Shown here piece by piece: positions 13,335-26,424 of a DNA stretch of 64,000 nucleotides. This DNA is from Setaria digitata (Eukaryota > Nematoda > Chromadorea > Rhabditida > Setariidae): contig RCAB01000157.1 of the NCBI GenBank assembly GCA_003640385.1, positions 1 through 64,000 on the forward strand, given 5' to 3'. A model generated the notes under the pieces. That model did not search any database and was not told the origin of the DNA. It saw nothing but the letters and a program-made list of their open reading frames with translations. Both the position numbers and the translations under genes were made by a program. Numbering within the stretch: the stretch's first letter is position 1; every line of letters begins with the position of its first letter.

Positions 13335-14933
13335 CTAAAGCCAACGAAGGCCTAGTGACTTATCTTGCTGTGCCCAACTGCTAGTTATTTAAAAAAAAAA
13401 AAAAAAAATGCTGGAGAATAATTAAACAATTTTATAAAAAAGCAAAAAAAAAATTGTGATTTAACCTATCATACATTTCAGAGCAATTTTCCAATAATTT
13501 CCTATAGCAATCTGAAAATGTTGATGTAAGATTGTAATTTGACAAAATAAAATGATGGCTGAGGAAGTATGAGACAGGTAAATAAATGTATTTAAAACTT
13601 TAATAATTTTATATGCTAAATTCCGAAATTAAAACGAGTCTCAAGATGCTTGCTTTTATGCACATATATTATTACCATCCAAGGTAACATCAAAACTGTC
13701 CCGTTACCTTGACGATACATCAGCAATTGCAGTGAAAAAAAAAAAATTCATAAATTTAGGACTGATTGATTTCATCTATTGCTATATTTTTGAAAGAAGC
13801 ATATACAATCCTAATTTTTAATTCTCTTGGCTCTAATGCTCTGAGAAATCTCATTTATCAACCAACATGCAGGAAGATTTTCATTTTTATTCAAGCATTA
13901 GCAAAATAAAATTAAAGTAATTTTTGGAACGCTCTTTTTTTTTCTTTTCTTTTCTTTTTCGTTTCTGTATATCTTTCATCATTTTTGCAATTGTTTGAGT
14001 TTTCTTTGCTCACTGAAATTGCACAGTGGTTTCTTTCTGAATGATCAGCTAGGCATAAGTGCTAATTGATTTATGAATTTACTAAGTCTCTGTAGTAAAA
14101 GAAGATGTAGAGAATTATCACTTGAATAGAAAGAAATAGGTAATTTCACATTTTTTTCTTTTTTTTTTTTTTTTTTAACTTCTCAATAAGATGATAAGTA
14201 AATGATAAATGATAAAGTATTTTGCTATGAATAATATTATCGAAATCAAAAGAGGATTGAAAATTCATTTCAAAAAAAAAAAAAAAAAATTCAAAAAACT
14301 TTTGGCTGTCAATTTTTTTTTTTTTTTTTTTGGAAAATTTTAACTTTGACCAAAATTTCTCGATTTAAAAAGTGAGTAATTTGAAAAGGTTACTTTTTGT
14401 TTCACCTTACTATCGTCATGATTAAAAGCATTTGCTGTTCCACAAAATGCTGCATTTTTTGATGTCGCAATTGGAAAATAATTTAATGGAACATCAGCAT
14501 AATGACGACTTCTAATCTAAATATTTTGAATATTGGATATATTTTGCGAAATAATTAATCACTAATTAATTGCTGTAAATTTAATTTAATTTACTATCAT
14601 TTGAGAAGTGAAGATAGTTTTTCAATTGCTAATTATTTGCAGCAAAAATCTAAATAATGAAATCTCTAACTTGAAATGATGTAATAATTCATTAGTTACT
14701 GTAGAAGAAAACAATTTATTTCGACCTTATTTTGACCTGAACAGCTCAAAATACAAATATTTTCATATGGTAGCATTTAAAAGGAATAAATTTGTAATTG
14801 AAAAATTTAATGAATTGAGGAAGATACCTACAGCTTTACACATATACACTATAATAAGCATTGACATCATCACACCGATACTTGCGCCAATTAGAACAAA
14901 ATTTAAAATATCAACAGAACTCATATCGGCCAT
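13335..14933 (-). CDS. Small single-pass membrane protein, 99 aa, function unknown
   Basis: Four exons on the minus strand: 14832-14933, 14411-14516, 13466-13511, 13335-13380, with phases 0, 1 and 2 that join to exactly 100 codons ending in TAG. The protein starts MADMSSVDILNFVLIGASIG and continues with a hydrophobic segment (about residues 10-32, FVLIGASIGVMMSMLIIVYM), then a basic, tyrosine-containing tail (IRSRHYADVPLNYFPIATSK). The charge pattern suggests a type III or signal-anchor protein with the C terminus in the cytosol. The first two exons are well supported by clean splice sites and composition; the last two are short (46 nt each) and rest on phase matching alone. I do not recognise the family. 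Confidence 0.42.
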
Positions 14934-15977
14934 CTGAGCACTTATTGTATCGAGTGATGATAATGATGCCTTCAGAAATAAAACTAATTATGCAAAAAAA
15001 AAAAAAAAAAATTACTGCTAGTCTTAATGAGGTTAAGCTAAGAAATGATCTAGCACAGGATGATCATCTGATTGGGAAATTATCAGCTGATCAAAATATC
15101 ACTTCCTACTTATCACTAGTTTAATGTTTTTAATTGGCAAATTATGATTTTATCAAATTTGTGCATATTCTTAGATTCACTACAAATTGTTAAACCAAAC
15201 TTATACCTAACATATTTCAAAAAAAAAAAAAGAAAAAACGAAAAAAAAAGTTGAATATATTTTTTTTTAAAAAAAAAAAAAGAACTTGCGTAAAAATTTA
15301 ATAAGTAAAAAATAAAGTGAAAATGCAAATCTTTCTTCAGCAAAAAAGTTGTAATGTTTTACTGCTTAAAAGTGATAATTTCATTCGTTATAAAAACTGA
15401 CCATAATTGTTCGAGTGGAATTCTCGAGAATGCCGAGAATGAGCGCAACCACTTTGGAATATATGCAATCATACAAATGATAAGTTCTCATAATCTTTTT
15501 AAATTTTGTGGAAAAAAAAATTTTTTTTTTTCTAAAATTTTTTGCTGGTTGGAAAGGAAAAAAAGAAAAAAAAAAAAAACCTCTTGAATAAAACAAAGCA
15601 AATTTCTGTACACTACAAAATTCAGTGTTTGAAGGAAAAGATTAAGAGCATATTTCAGGATCCTTTTAATTGCAAAAAAGAAAAAAAAAAAAAAAATTGC
15701 TGATACTTTATTTTAAAGAATTTCCTTTCTTTTAAAGCCAAAAATGAGACAGAAATGAAATGAGTATAATTTAAAAAAAAATACTTCCATTCATTTACAA
15801 ATAAGTTATTTTTTGATGCCTAATTTAATAATTTGTTGTTAATTAGTACTGATTTAAAAAAAAATCAAACTTTATTACACATAAATAGATCTTCTAATTT
15901 ATAATTTAGCGATCAATCATTGTATCAATTAGCACTATCACACTGAACGAACTTCTGCAGTTGATTATCTTTTTATA
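14934..15977. other. Intergenic stretch between the small membrane protein gene and the collagen
   Basis: About 1 kb of very AT-rich sequence with poly(A) runs near 14994-15010, 15221-15280 and 15566-15580. Frames present on both strands are made of Phe/Lys homopolymer stretches and were not called. Confidence 0.5.
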
Positions 15978-18101
15978 TCAGTAACCAGGTGGTGTTCGTG
16001 GTAGTGGACAATGGCTACAATCACCATCAACGCCTAAATTTAGACAATTCAATAAATGCAATATAAAATTAGAAATGAAGAAGTAATTAAGAAAGATTTT
16101 TTCTTTTTCTTTTGCAAAAACATTATTTTATTAATAAATTTATTTTTAATTTTGCAAAAATTTTTGAACTAGCTGTTTCGGATTTTTTTTTTTGAATAAA
16201 TTTCTAATTGAGCATTTTCAAAAGCAGCAAATATGACTGAACTAGCCCCTATTTGGAGAATAATTTATTTTTTTTTTTTTCAGATTATGAAACAAACCAT
16301 GAAATCCTTTTGGTCCCGGCGGTCCTTGTGATCCCTTTTTTCCACTCTTACCCTTTCTACCAGGCTGAAATATGCTCAGTCTAATCTTTGAAAAAAAAAA
16401 AAAATTACGCTAAAAATTTCTCCTTTAAAATTGTGAAAATAGATACAATAATTTCGAGGAATTTACTTCGCCTCTCAGTCCTTGAGGCCCAGGAATAATT
16501 TGCCCACGACTGCCTTTCGGTCCTTTCATACCAGGTTGTCCCGGCAATCCTGGTGGTCCTGGATCACCAGCAGGTCCTTCTACTTTAATAATTTTTCCAT
16601 CCTGAAAACAAAAAAAAAATTATTCCAAACATAAGTTAGAACTAACTCAACTAACACTGTATGATGAAATCAACTTTCAAATTTTACAGACAGTGAAACT
16701 TACTTCTCCTCTTTTACCCTGAGGCCCAGGATCTCCCGTTTTGCCCATTGTACCTGGCTGCCCAGACATTCCGCGAGCACCTTTTTTGCCTGAAAAAAAA
16801 TTCATCATTTATTACCATTATTATTATTTATTATTAGTCAACAATTAGCAACTATCAATTATCGATTATTTATTAGCAATGGTAATTATATTAATTAATA
16901 ATACTAGTCAATGGTAATAATGATATTAATTTATTAATTTACCATCATGGCCTGGTTGTCCAGATTCACCTCGTGGTCCCGGTGGTCCCTTATTACCAGG
17001 TTGTCCTGGTGGCCCTGGTGGACCAGGCATACATATAATGCATGGCTCTTTCCTTAAACCATTATATGGCATTATACTGCCAGTTTTACCAGGCTTACCA
17101 TCCTGAAAATGGGAATAAAAATTTTGAGTAAAATTTGAAAAAGACAGTTGAATTATTTTCAATCAACATTATTCCCGTAATATCAGAATATTTCTTTTCA
17201 TTTAACTCTTTCAGTTTAGCAATAAATTAGTTACCTTTCCAGGTTTTCCATCTTTACCATCTTTACCATCATTTCCAGGTTTTCCAGGTGGTCCAATTGG
17301 TCCATGCTTACACATACATTTCATCATACGTATCACTGTCTTATCGGTTGGTGGTGGTGATGGTGGTTCAAATACTGGCTATAATTTTTTTTTTTTTTTC
17401 ACTTTTCAATTTCTTATTTAAATTTTTTTTTTCTAAAATTTAAAATTCAATAAAAAAAAAAAAAAAAATGATACCGCTGATGCAGGTGCACCATAGGCAC
17501 CATTTCCACCAGCATCACCAATACCATCATCACGCCATTGTCCAAATAACCAACCACGTTTCTCACGATTTCTCCTCTTCAACTGATAATGATTTTGTAA
17601 AGCCAACATTTCGTACCACATATCTCGAGAACTTGCCTAGAAAAACAATTAAAATTTAAAAAAAAAAAAAAGAAATTTGTTAAATTTAAGAGGAAAATTA
17701 AATTTGATACCTTACAAAAATCCGCCTCATCTAGAACTTTTGATTGTAACCGATGAACATAGCTATTTAATAGTGGTACTGTTAAAATTGCCATGGAAAC
17801 AGAAAATACTGATAGTGTAACTGCGACAATTGCTACATGTCGAAATTGCCTTAAAAAAAAAAAAAAAAAAATAACTATTAGGCTAGAAACTTTTTTTTTT
17901 TTTTTTCATGAAAATTTCTTGAAATTTAAATAATTTAATTTTAGACAAATATTGAAATTCAAAAATAGCTTTTAATTACGTCGAACAATTAGAAAATGTA
18001 TAGAGACTACACTATATAGCATGCAGAAATTATTTATGAAATTAAAAAAAAAAAAAATACCTATGATCTTCCAGCAGTTCTGATTTCAGATTTAGATTCA
18101 T
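15978..18101 (-). CDS. Nematode cuticle collagen, 329 aa, nine exons
   Basis: Exons on the minus strand: 18061-18101, 17711-17849, 17475-17636, 17235-17378, 16943-17102, 16704-16789, 16467-16601, 16298-16364, 15978-16033; phases agree and total 330 codons. The N terminus (MNLNLKSELLEDHRQFRHVA) leads into the hydrophobic helix of the nematode cuticle collagen N-terminal domain (about residues 17-45, AIVAVTLSVFSVSMAILTV), then DEADFCK and DMWYEML. A dibasic RRNREKRG site (about residues 76-83) fits the subtilisin/furin-type cleavage site of cuticle procollagens. A proline-rich linker and a short Cys pair (KCMCKHG) precede several interrupted Gly-X-Y blocks, and the C terminus is CSHCPLPRTPPGY. 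It is secreted and cross-linked into the cuticle. The exon count is high for a cuticle collagen. I cannot assign a col, dpy or rol name. Confidence 0.95.
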
Positions 18102-20389
18102 AATTATTATGAGAGGAAATGCGATATTGTTACATACAATGAATTTAAAAATTTTTCTAAAACTTAAGTATAAACGGACTGCAATTTATGGTATTTTGCA
18201 ATGGTAATGAATGCAGTTATCATCCATCATAAATCAGGACAATGGATATGAAAAATGAGATGATCGGTTAAATGATATTACTGTGTGATAATATCACTCG
18301 TTATCAGCACATATACGTATACACACACACACACACACATACATGCATACATAGAGGCACATATTTGTAGAATACATTGTTAATTTTATTTTATCACTGA
18401 CCCAAATTTTGTCGCCTATATTAAAAATTTAAAATTATCAAATTAAATTTGATGAACGGTAGTTTAAAAATGGAATCTTCTTATTCCTTCTATTATTGGG
18501 ACTGTGAGATTGTTGCAAATTTAAAGCAAAATTAAGCAGAAAAGAAAAGAAAAAAAAACTGAAAGTAAAATTTTTTTTTTTTTTTTTTTAAGTTGAATCT
18601 TTAGACGTCAACATGAAAATATGTTTTTTTTCGCAAAGAAATCCTCAAAAGAAAATGCTTTTATCAATGAAATATTTCTAAATTAAATTTGTGCGCTGGA
18701 AGAAGATTTAGCTAGAGATGTAAATTTGTAGAAAGATTATCCAAACATCAATTAGACTAAATTGTAGATGCTCAGAATGTACAGCGTATTTTACAATAAT
18801 TGTTTTTTTTTTTTTTTTTTCTTCACAAATGATAAATTTGCTAGATATTTCACATAGAAATATAGAAATTAACATTGGAATTAAGAAAGGAACTGATCGA
18901 TGTTTCACGGAGAAGATACTGTTAGCCTTCCGTCAGATTCTGAATTTCCATCTTTCGTCGTCACAGCGATGATTCTAAATATTCAAATGGTAATTGTCAC
19001 TCATTTGTGATGCTTAATTAACGTACCGCTCTACTAATTTAATCACAACGGCTAGCAGAAGCAAACTTCTTCTGCCAACAGAATCGAAGAATCAGTTTAT
19101 TCGAAGAATCATACTGAAGCACCAACACTGAAACGCAACCGATGAATCAGGAAGAATGACTCACTCATTCTGAGGGTGACATTTCAATTAGAAGCATTTG
19201 AACAAAATTTAATGGTAGATTTTCTTCTTTTCTGATCAAGTTTGGCCAATACAACGTTGCTCTGACAATTCGGCCGTTTCACAGCTGGAAAATAACTGCA
19301 AGCTCTTGCCAGAAAATGACCCCAAATCGTAGCCAAAAAGTGACAACAAGCCAGGTTAAATTCAGGCTCTATGCTGCTTCATCAACAAATTTCTTACCTT
19401 TTAACTTGCTACTTGAAACTTTCCGTTATAAATATATCACAGCATTGATTTTTTTTTTTCAGTCTACAGTTGTAGAAACTCATATCTCCAAATCATTCAA
19501 TTAATTAATCATTTTTAAATTTAATAGCTTAAAAAAAAAAAAATCATCTTCCTTTGCACAGCATAACCTTTATTCTGCAATTTGTAATAAATAAACTGGA
19601 AAACCAAAGATTTATTGGAAAATTTTCATATTTAATCCCATTCAACATTGATGCAAATTTTATTCTTTTAAACATTAAGCGAGGATAACTGAATGGTACA
19701 GGCACTGATATCATGACTGATAACTGATATACATTATCATCTAAATATATCCACACTAATTACCACCACCTTCTGCTATCAGTATGACTGGATGGAATAA
19801 TTGCTAACACAGTTTTACATGAGGCAACCGTCATCTTTCATGGCTACAAAGCCAAGATGACATCATCAGGCCAACAACCCTAACGAACGACTCATTCAAA
19901 AAGTTCACAGGCCTAATCGATGTCGACCTATCAGTATTCCTTCCCTCACTCTCTCATCCTATTATCATCTCGTTTCATAACACTCCTCCATCTTCCTCCC
20001 ATTTCTCTTTGCTCTCCTAAAAGGCCATAGTGTTTTGGTAGCCTTATGTCATTGCGGTTCCTCTTTAATAGATTAGTAGTTTTATTTTCGTTTTCATTCC
20101 TGTCATTGTAGTAATCTGCTATTAATTAATTAACTAGGTTTAATTAGCATTTCACAAGTGTTGCTTGGAGTACGCTTAAGTATTTAAAATTTTCAAACTT
20201 CTATCAAGAAGTAACGTAGAAAAAATACGACCTAACTAGTCGATGGCAATATTTTTATTTGGAAAAATGAAACTTAGTGTTCCGGAAAATATCACCGTTC
20301 TACCTGTTCCTTGAGTCCTTTACAATATTAAAAACACTTTCTTTTTAATTACTTCAATCGCTTAGTTATTTTAGGATACACTGATAAGA
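18102..20389. other. Divergent intergenic region between the collagen and the first ZC4H2 gene
   Basis: About 2.3 kb with no supported gene; expected to hold the promoters of the collagen (leftward) and of the first ZC4H2-type gene (rightward). Contains a CA dinucleotide tract near 18319-18340 (ATACACACACACACACACAT) and poly(T) runs near 18572-18590 and 18805-18821. A possible trans-splice acceptor (TTATTTTAG) ends at 20374, 15 nt before the start codon of the next gene. Confidence 0.5.
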
Positions 20390-23109
20390 ATGCGATCACC
20401 ACCAATTGATCTGAACACACTTTCAACAGAGCTACACAAAATTGCTCAAGCTAAGTAAGTCAGCTATTCATTATGTGAAATTTGATATGCTTAATTTAAA
20501 TGTTGAAAAACTTTGTTATTACACTTAAATATTTGAAGATTTTCGTAGGTTACTTCGTAAAACAACGACATTGATGCTAATAAAAATTGATGACTGTAAT
20601 TGTGATAGGCTATCATGTTATAATGATTCTTGATTACATATGTGCAGTGAATTTCTTCTTTGGTTATGATAGTGGTAATTATGATAATCATAGGTGTGAT
20701 AAGTCTCTTCTGTCTCCATTCACTAAGCATTTATAAACTAATGAACAAACCATTTGTCAGCTTCCTTTGTTATTAACTATCGAACAGTAACTGTCATGAA
20801 GATAACTATGAAGGATTAGTCGTTTCAAAATTTCAGTGCTTTTTATCCATTTACCTGTCTATTTCTATATAAGTAGCTAGTACTTCTGTTTGACAGTAAA
20901 AAGAAAATTACTGCGGAGCAGTTTGTGAATTATTTCTTAATTTCAAGGAAAAGTACACTGGCTAATAATAAAAATAAAAATTAGAATGATCTCATATTTG
21001 ACGCATGCTGTCGTCTTGATAACTGTAATAACTGTAATAGGGATTCTGATTCTTTCTGAATCTTTCTGGTAGCCTCATATCTGTGAACTGATAAACATTT
21101 TTTGCCATTCACAATCATGATATCTATAAAGTCGATGAACCTCCGAGTTCTTTGGTAATTATCATAGTAATATTAGAATCAGTAAGTTGACTAACCATAA
21201 CTATTATTGCTTAGAACAAAGTTGGAAGACTTCACGATGAAGCGTAATGAATTGCTAGCTGAGTTAGCTGATTTCCAACTGTCCAAAAAATTCATCGAGG
21301 AGACGCAGAAAACGATCAGTGATTTGAATGAAGAAAAAGATGCACATAGCGAAATAATCCAGCAAATCAATATTGTAAGTTTATCTTATCTTTTATAAAT
21401 TTTTGCCAGTTATTCTAAAATGGAGGTTAAAGTTCAGGAATGAAACTGTTTTTCATATTTTTTATATGACATTCTTCTAAACAGCCCATATAAAATCATG
21501 ACAGTTACTAACGATGCTTTTTTGTTAAATGGCATGCAGTGCAGAAGACGATTCATGCGAAATTCTATGTCTATAGTTGATAATTTTTGCTTGAAATCGA
21601 GAAACTGTGTACATTTGTTAGTCGAAATCGATAATAGTTTTTAAAAACACACATTTGTACCGTTCATTTTATATTCGGTTTTTCAATAAAAGTTTTTCAT
21701 TTTTGTTGATAACTTTTAAAGATAGTGAAATCTTAATTTTTTTTTCAGAGAATTTAATTTTATAGATATTTCGTAATACTGTTTATAAGTGTGGTGTAAT
21801 TATATGTTAGTTGTGTTGACTAAATTGTGGGAAGTATTTCAAACAAAAATACAATATTTTGAATTATTTATTTTATGTTTAGAAAATGTTAAAAGTTATA
21901 ATCCTGTCAAAAATTTGGATTTGAATTGTAGCGTAATTTTAGAAATTCCTTTCTAGGACAAGCAAGAACTAGAAAAAATCATGCATTCGGCTAAAGAAGA
22001 GAAGCGACAAATGGAAGAAAGTATAAGTCAGAAATATGAAGAAATATTTCGGCTACTGGAGCAGACCAATGAGTTATCTCGGGAAAGTGGAGTCGGGGAG
22101 GAAGATCTCATCTCACCATCTATTATACCACCGAATAAAATTGTCTCGTTAGTATTTCCATATTCTACATTTTTGAGAGATTGTGTCTAAATATTTTACA
22201 AATTCTGGAAAGGTTCTTTGATTTCAGAAAGACCAATTCTATTGCATGTCAAGCACATATAAATTAACGAACTATAAGTTCATTTGCTCGCTTTCTAAAA
22301 ATTTGCCAGGTTTAAGAATTTCCAAGAACGTTTACATACTCTAACCTTATTGTTGTAATTAGCCACAGGTCAAGTTGGTATTTTTACTTGTTTATGCAGG
22401 AGTTATTCCCAACATCAGTAATCTGGATTTTTTTCCTCGTTGTTGAAAGGTATTGCACAATTTTGAACCCAAATTCTGAAAGTTTTTAGATTTTCCAGGA
22501 ATATTCCATCTACTGGAACATTAGCTGCTCCAAGCACAGGTGTATCTCCGCTGTTACGTCACTTTAAAGTTAATTCAGTACCAGCTATTGTACAGCGTGC
22601 CATGTTCAATTTTGATTCCATATTACTGCAAACAGCAACACCAGCAATGGCACGCTCGCAAATTTTACCTCATACATTTCCGACAAGTTCATCAGTTACT
22701 AAAGTTGATCATCAGTCACCACCTATGAAGGTTTTTTTTTGTTTTTTTTTTTCTTTTTTTAGTGGAATATGATTTAAGCACTTCTTAGCTCGTATGGTTT
22801 GCCAGAAAAGTTCTTGCTCATGATTATTTCAACAGTTATCAATTAAATTTTTTTTCTTTAATACCCAATTGATTGCCGTTGTTATTGATAACAACTCTAT
22901 GCTAATAATTTATACCAAATGTGCCTTGTCTTTTATTTTCTACGCAGTGTTGCCTATTAGTTATTTCTGTTGATAAAATTAACGTATTTCTTCAGACGTG
23001 TCAGTCATGCTTCCAGCAAATTCATCGTAACGCTCCAATTTGTCCAATGTGTAAAAGTAAAAGCCGTTCGAAAAACCCAAAAAAGCCGAAGAGGAAGCTG
23101 ACGGAATAA
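20390..23109 (+). CDS. ZC4H2-type zinc-finger protein, copy 1, 253 aa
   Basis: Five exons: 20390-20454, 21215-21374, 21957-22147, 22499-22730, 22996-23109, all with GT/AG borders and matching phases (254 codons with stop). Residues about 1-140 are coiled coil ([20 protein letters not shown] onward), followed by a low-complexity Ser/Thr/Pro-rich linker. The C-terminal exon reads [20 protein letters not shown] and then a basic [13 protein letters not shown] tail. The C-terminal block PPMK-C-x2-C-x4-H-RNAPIC-x2-C-K and the basic tail match vertebrate ZC4H2 closely, as does the coiled-coil/linker/finger order (human protein 224 aa). ZC4H2 in vertebrates is a nuclear protein that works with the RNF220 ubiquitin ligase in neural development; that role here is inference. 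A polyadenylation signal AATAAA lies at 23157-23162. Confidence 0.93.
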
Positions 23110-23224
23110 AGTTTACTTGTTAAAAATGCAATATTTCACTTTGTTTGTATCCATCGAATAAAAATTTTAAAAGTTTTTCATATGGTAATACAAATCCTAT
23201 ATAGAGAGTATAATGTTTTTTTTT

Positions 23225-23257
<33 letters not shown>

Positions 23258-24329
23258 CACAACACAATCCATAAGGAAATCGTTCCTATCCCATCACAAC
23301 ATTTCAATGCCACGTGGATGTCGCTTTGAAAATAATACAAAACTTTGCTTTATTTAGAATTGCTAAGTGTATTATTCTTTTGCTACTTCTTGATATTTTA
23401 ATGAGAAACATTAACTGTAATAGATTTACATGATATATCATATAAATATGACACATTTTTGGCAGCATCAAGTTACTCAATTACAAACACATATACGGTT
23501 AAATTAATTTGATCGTAGCAAACGTGATGCTTTGCGTGAACGCATAGTCACTTTTGTTTTGTTTTTTTTTTTTTTTTTTCTCTTATTTTTCATTGCTTTG
23601 CTCAGTAGTAATCAAATATTTTCTTCTAAACATATTATTTACATTATTTCTTTTTTCTTTTTGTTATTCTATTTCTCATTTCCTACTAACAATTATTCTC
23701 TCTCTCCATACTACAGCAAACGATTGTTCCCACAGATTCGCAATGATGGCGTTGCATCGTTCGGGCATCTTCATTCCTCGTATAATTTGGTTTCTATCGT
23801 CTGAACAAACGGACATTTTCATCCATCCGTCCATCTAACGAACCATCCATCCGTCCATCTATCCATCCATCCGTCCATCTAACGAACCATCCATCCGTCC
23901 ATCTAACGAACTATCCATCCATCCGTCCATCTAACGAACTATCCATCCATCCGTCCATCTAACGAACCATCCATCCGTCCATCTAACGAATCATCCATCC
24001 TTCCATCTAACTATCCATCCGTCCATCTAACGAACCATCCATCCGTCCATCTAACTATCCATCCGTTCATCTGATTATCCGTCATTCGTTCACTGAATCA
24101 CTTATTGGATAAATCAGAATGGATTTCCGTAATGTATCATTGTAAATGGTGTTGTTTCCTCACACTGACACCGTAACATACTATATCTTTCCAGTTATTA
24201 ATTTCAAAATACTATCAACTCTGGATTGATTGTTATGTTATCAATTTACTGTATAAAATAATTTTGACAGATTAGATACGTGTACGTGTACGTTGAAGTG
24301 GTGGGAAGTGTAATGGTACGTGATGATCG
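23110..24329. other. Spacer between the two ZC4H2 copies
   Basis: Holds the 3' end of copy 1 (AATAAA at 23157), a poly(T) run at about 23217-23258, a T/C-rich stretch, and the CCATC minisatellite described separately. Overlapping 90-94 codon frames near 23532-23838 are T/C-rich and Phe/Leu-biased and are not supported as genes. Confidence 0.55.
23815..24085. repeat. Minisatellite of CCATCCATCCGTCCATCTAACGA type
   Basis: About ten imperfect copies of a 20-28 bp unit built from CCATCC and GTCCATCTAACGAAC. It starts after the polypyrimidine stretch in the spacer between the ZC4H2 copies and decays at its right end (GTTCATCTGATTATCC). Copies differ in how many CCATC words they hold, as expected from slippage and unequal exchange. 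Confidence 0.9.
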
Positions 24330-26375
24330 ATGAATTTGACGGCTCTAAGTAAAGAATTATGCAAATTATCGACAGCGAAGTAACTCTTTCCATCTATGAA
24401 AGTTAGGAATGAATAACGGTAGGCTTCTTAGACGAATAATTACTTCAGATAAATATGAATATTCTGTGTGAATGAGAGGGAAATTCATCGATTCAAATCT
24501 TTGTAAAAAAGAAAATCTTTTTTTTTTTTTTTTTTTCTTTTTATTCCACGATGATTCACTGTGATGTAACTGTTAAACAAATAGATTCGGAATACTTTTC
24601 GCTAATTATTAATAGGGGGGGATGTTACTAATTAATGAAGTAAATTAACCAAAGTAAAGTAAAGTGAGTAAGCGATTGAATAATAAGTGAAAAAAAAATT
24701 AATTGGAAAAATTTTTGCAGCCGAAAAGTAAACGAATTCACTGATAGATTACACGAACTACGTGTTGCTCTTAGTGAACTTCGAGAAATTTGTATATTCA
24801 TTTCTCAGTGTGAGAAATTAAGCAATGAACTGGAAGGTGAACGTCGATCACATGCAGATGAATTACGTCAAATTAATCAGGTTGTGAAATTTTAATTTCA
24901 AACTAAAAATTTGAAACTTACAACAATTTCCCCTTCTTCATATCAGTAATAAATAACAGAAAATATGATGCGCATTTATCATTAATTATATTCGAAAATA
25001 TTCTATTTTATCTTCAACGTTGAATTAGAAAATTGTTATACTCTTTTTTTTTTTTTTTTTTTTTTTTTTCTCCTTTTTCCTTTAATTATTGTATTTTCTA
25101 GAATATAAATTATTTGCTACTTTTTTTTTTGGAATGATTATTATATTTTCTAGGATATAAATTATCTACTATTTCTTTTTTTTTTTTTTTTTTGGAATAA
25201 TTATTGCATTTTCCAGGATATAAATCATTTAGAAGATACGTTTAAAAGTTTAAAAAATGGAAACGATGCAAAAAAAGATAGCATTGCACAGAAGTATCGT
25301 GAAATTGAACGTGATCTAGATCGTACCAATGAAATTTTATGTGAAAGCGGTATTACTGAAACGGATTTGCTAACAAATGATATACTTTTCCCGTCGCAGT
25401 TTGATGAGTAAGAAATGCAATAAATATATGTGTATGATTGTCTTCTCAGGGGAAAAAAAAAGAAAATCCCTTTTTCCGGAAAAGTGTCTGTTACGAGAAT
25501 TTATCCAATGTAAGAGACTGTTACGGAATTGTACTTTAACATTTGCCTTTGTTCACTTCATTTTGATCAATTTGTGCATTTGTTCCTTTTCTTTTTCCTT
25601 TTTTCTTTGTTTTTCTAGAATGATAGACAGTAATGCTACAAATCATTTGGCACTAACAACACCGTTAGTACTGAATCAGTTATCTCATCTTTCATTTCTG
25701 GAAATGTTGAACCGGCATCGGAATCACATTCTGGAAGCTTCCGATCGAATTATGATGAGTACATCCGGTACTGTGACAGCAACAGCTACAGCTACTGCTT
25801 CGGTGACAAGTATTATACCAGCCATAGGTGGTGAGCCAACCAAAATGAAGGTAACAGTTTTTGTAGCATTTTAAAGGAGTAGACTTTTCCCCTCCCCTCT
25901 CTCATCCCCCTCTCCTTCAAAACGAGGTAATGAATCATTTTGCGCAAATTTAAAGGCTATTTTTGCAAGAGAAAATTTAATTTAGAATAGTAGCAAAATT
26001 TTCCTTAGGAATCAGGTTCAGCAAATCCTGTCTAGGGATCAGATTCGATTACGTACTGCTATGTTTCATTCCGGTAAAGGTGAAGGTGAAAAGTTGTCGA
26101 ATTGAATTATTTGGAAATTAATTAGAAATTTAACTTCCGTCATACCTGAAATACGGTAGCAGAGAAATAAGTATCTCAGGTGCATCCCATATAAATATAA
26201 AAGTATTCCTCTTCTTCATTTCAAGCAATTAGAATTGCCTTTTTCTTCCCTTTAGTGTCCAAAAAAATTTTCTCAATTTTAGTACAATTTTAGAGCACAC
26301 TGTACCGTTCGTTCCATTTCATGAATTTGACATTTTTTTTTTTTTTTGATGTGTTACAAACTTGTCACATTCCTC

Positions 26376-26424
<49 letters not shown>

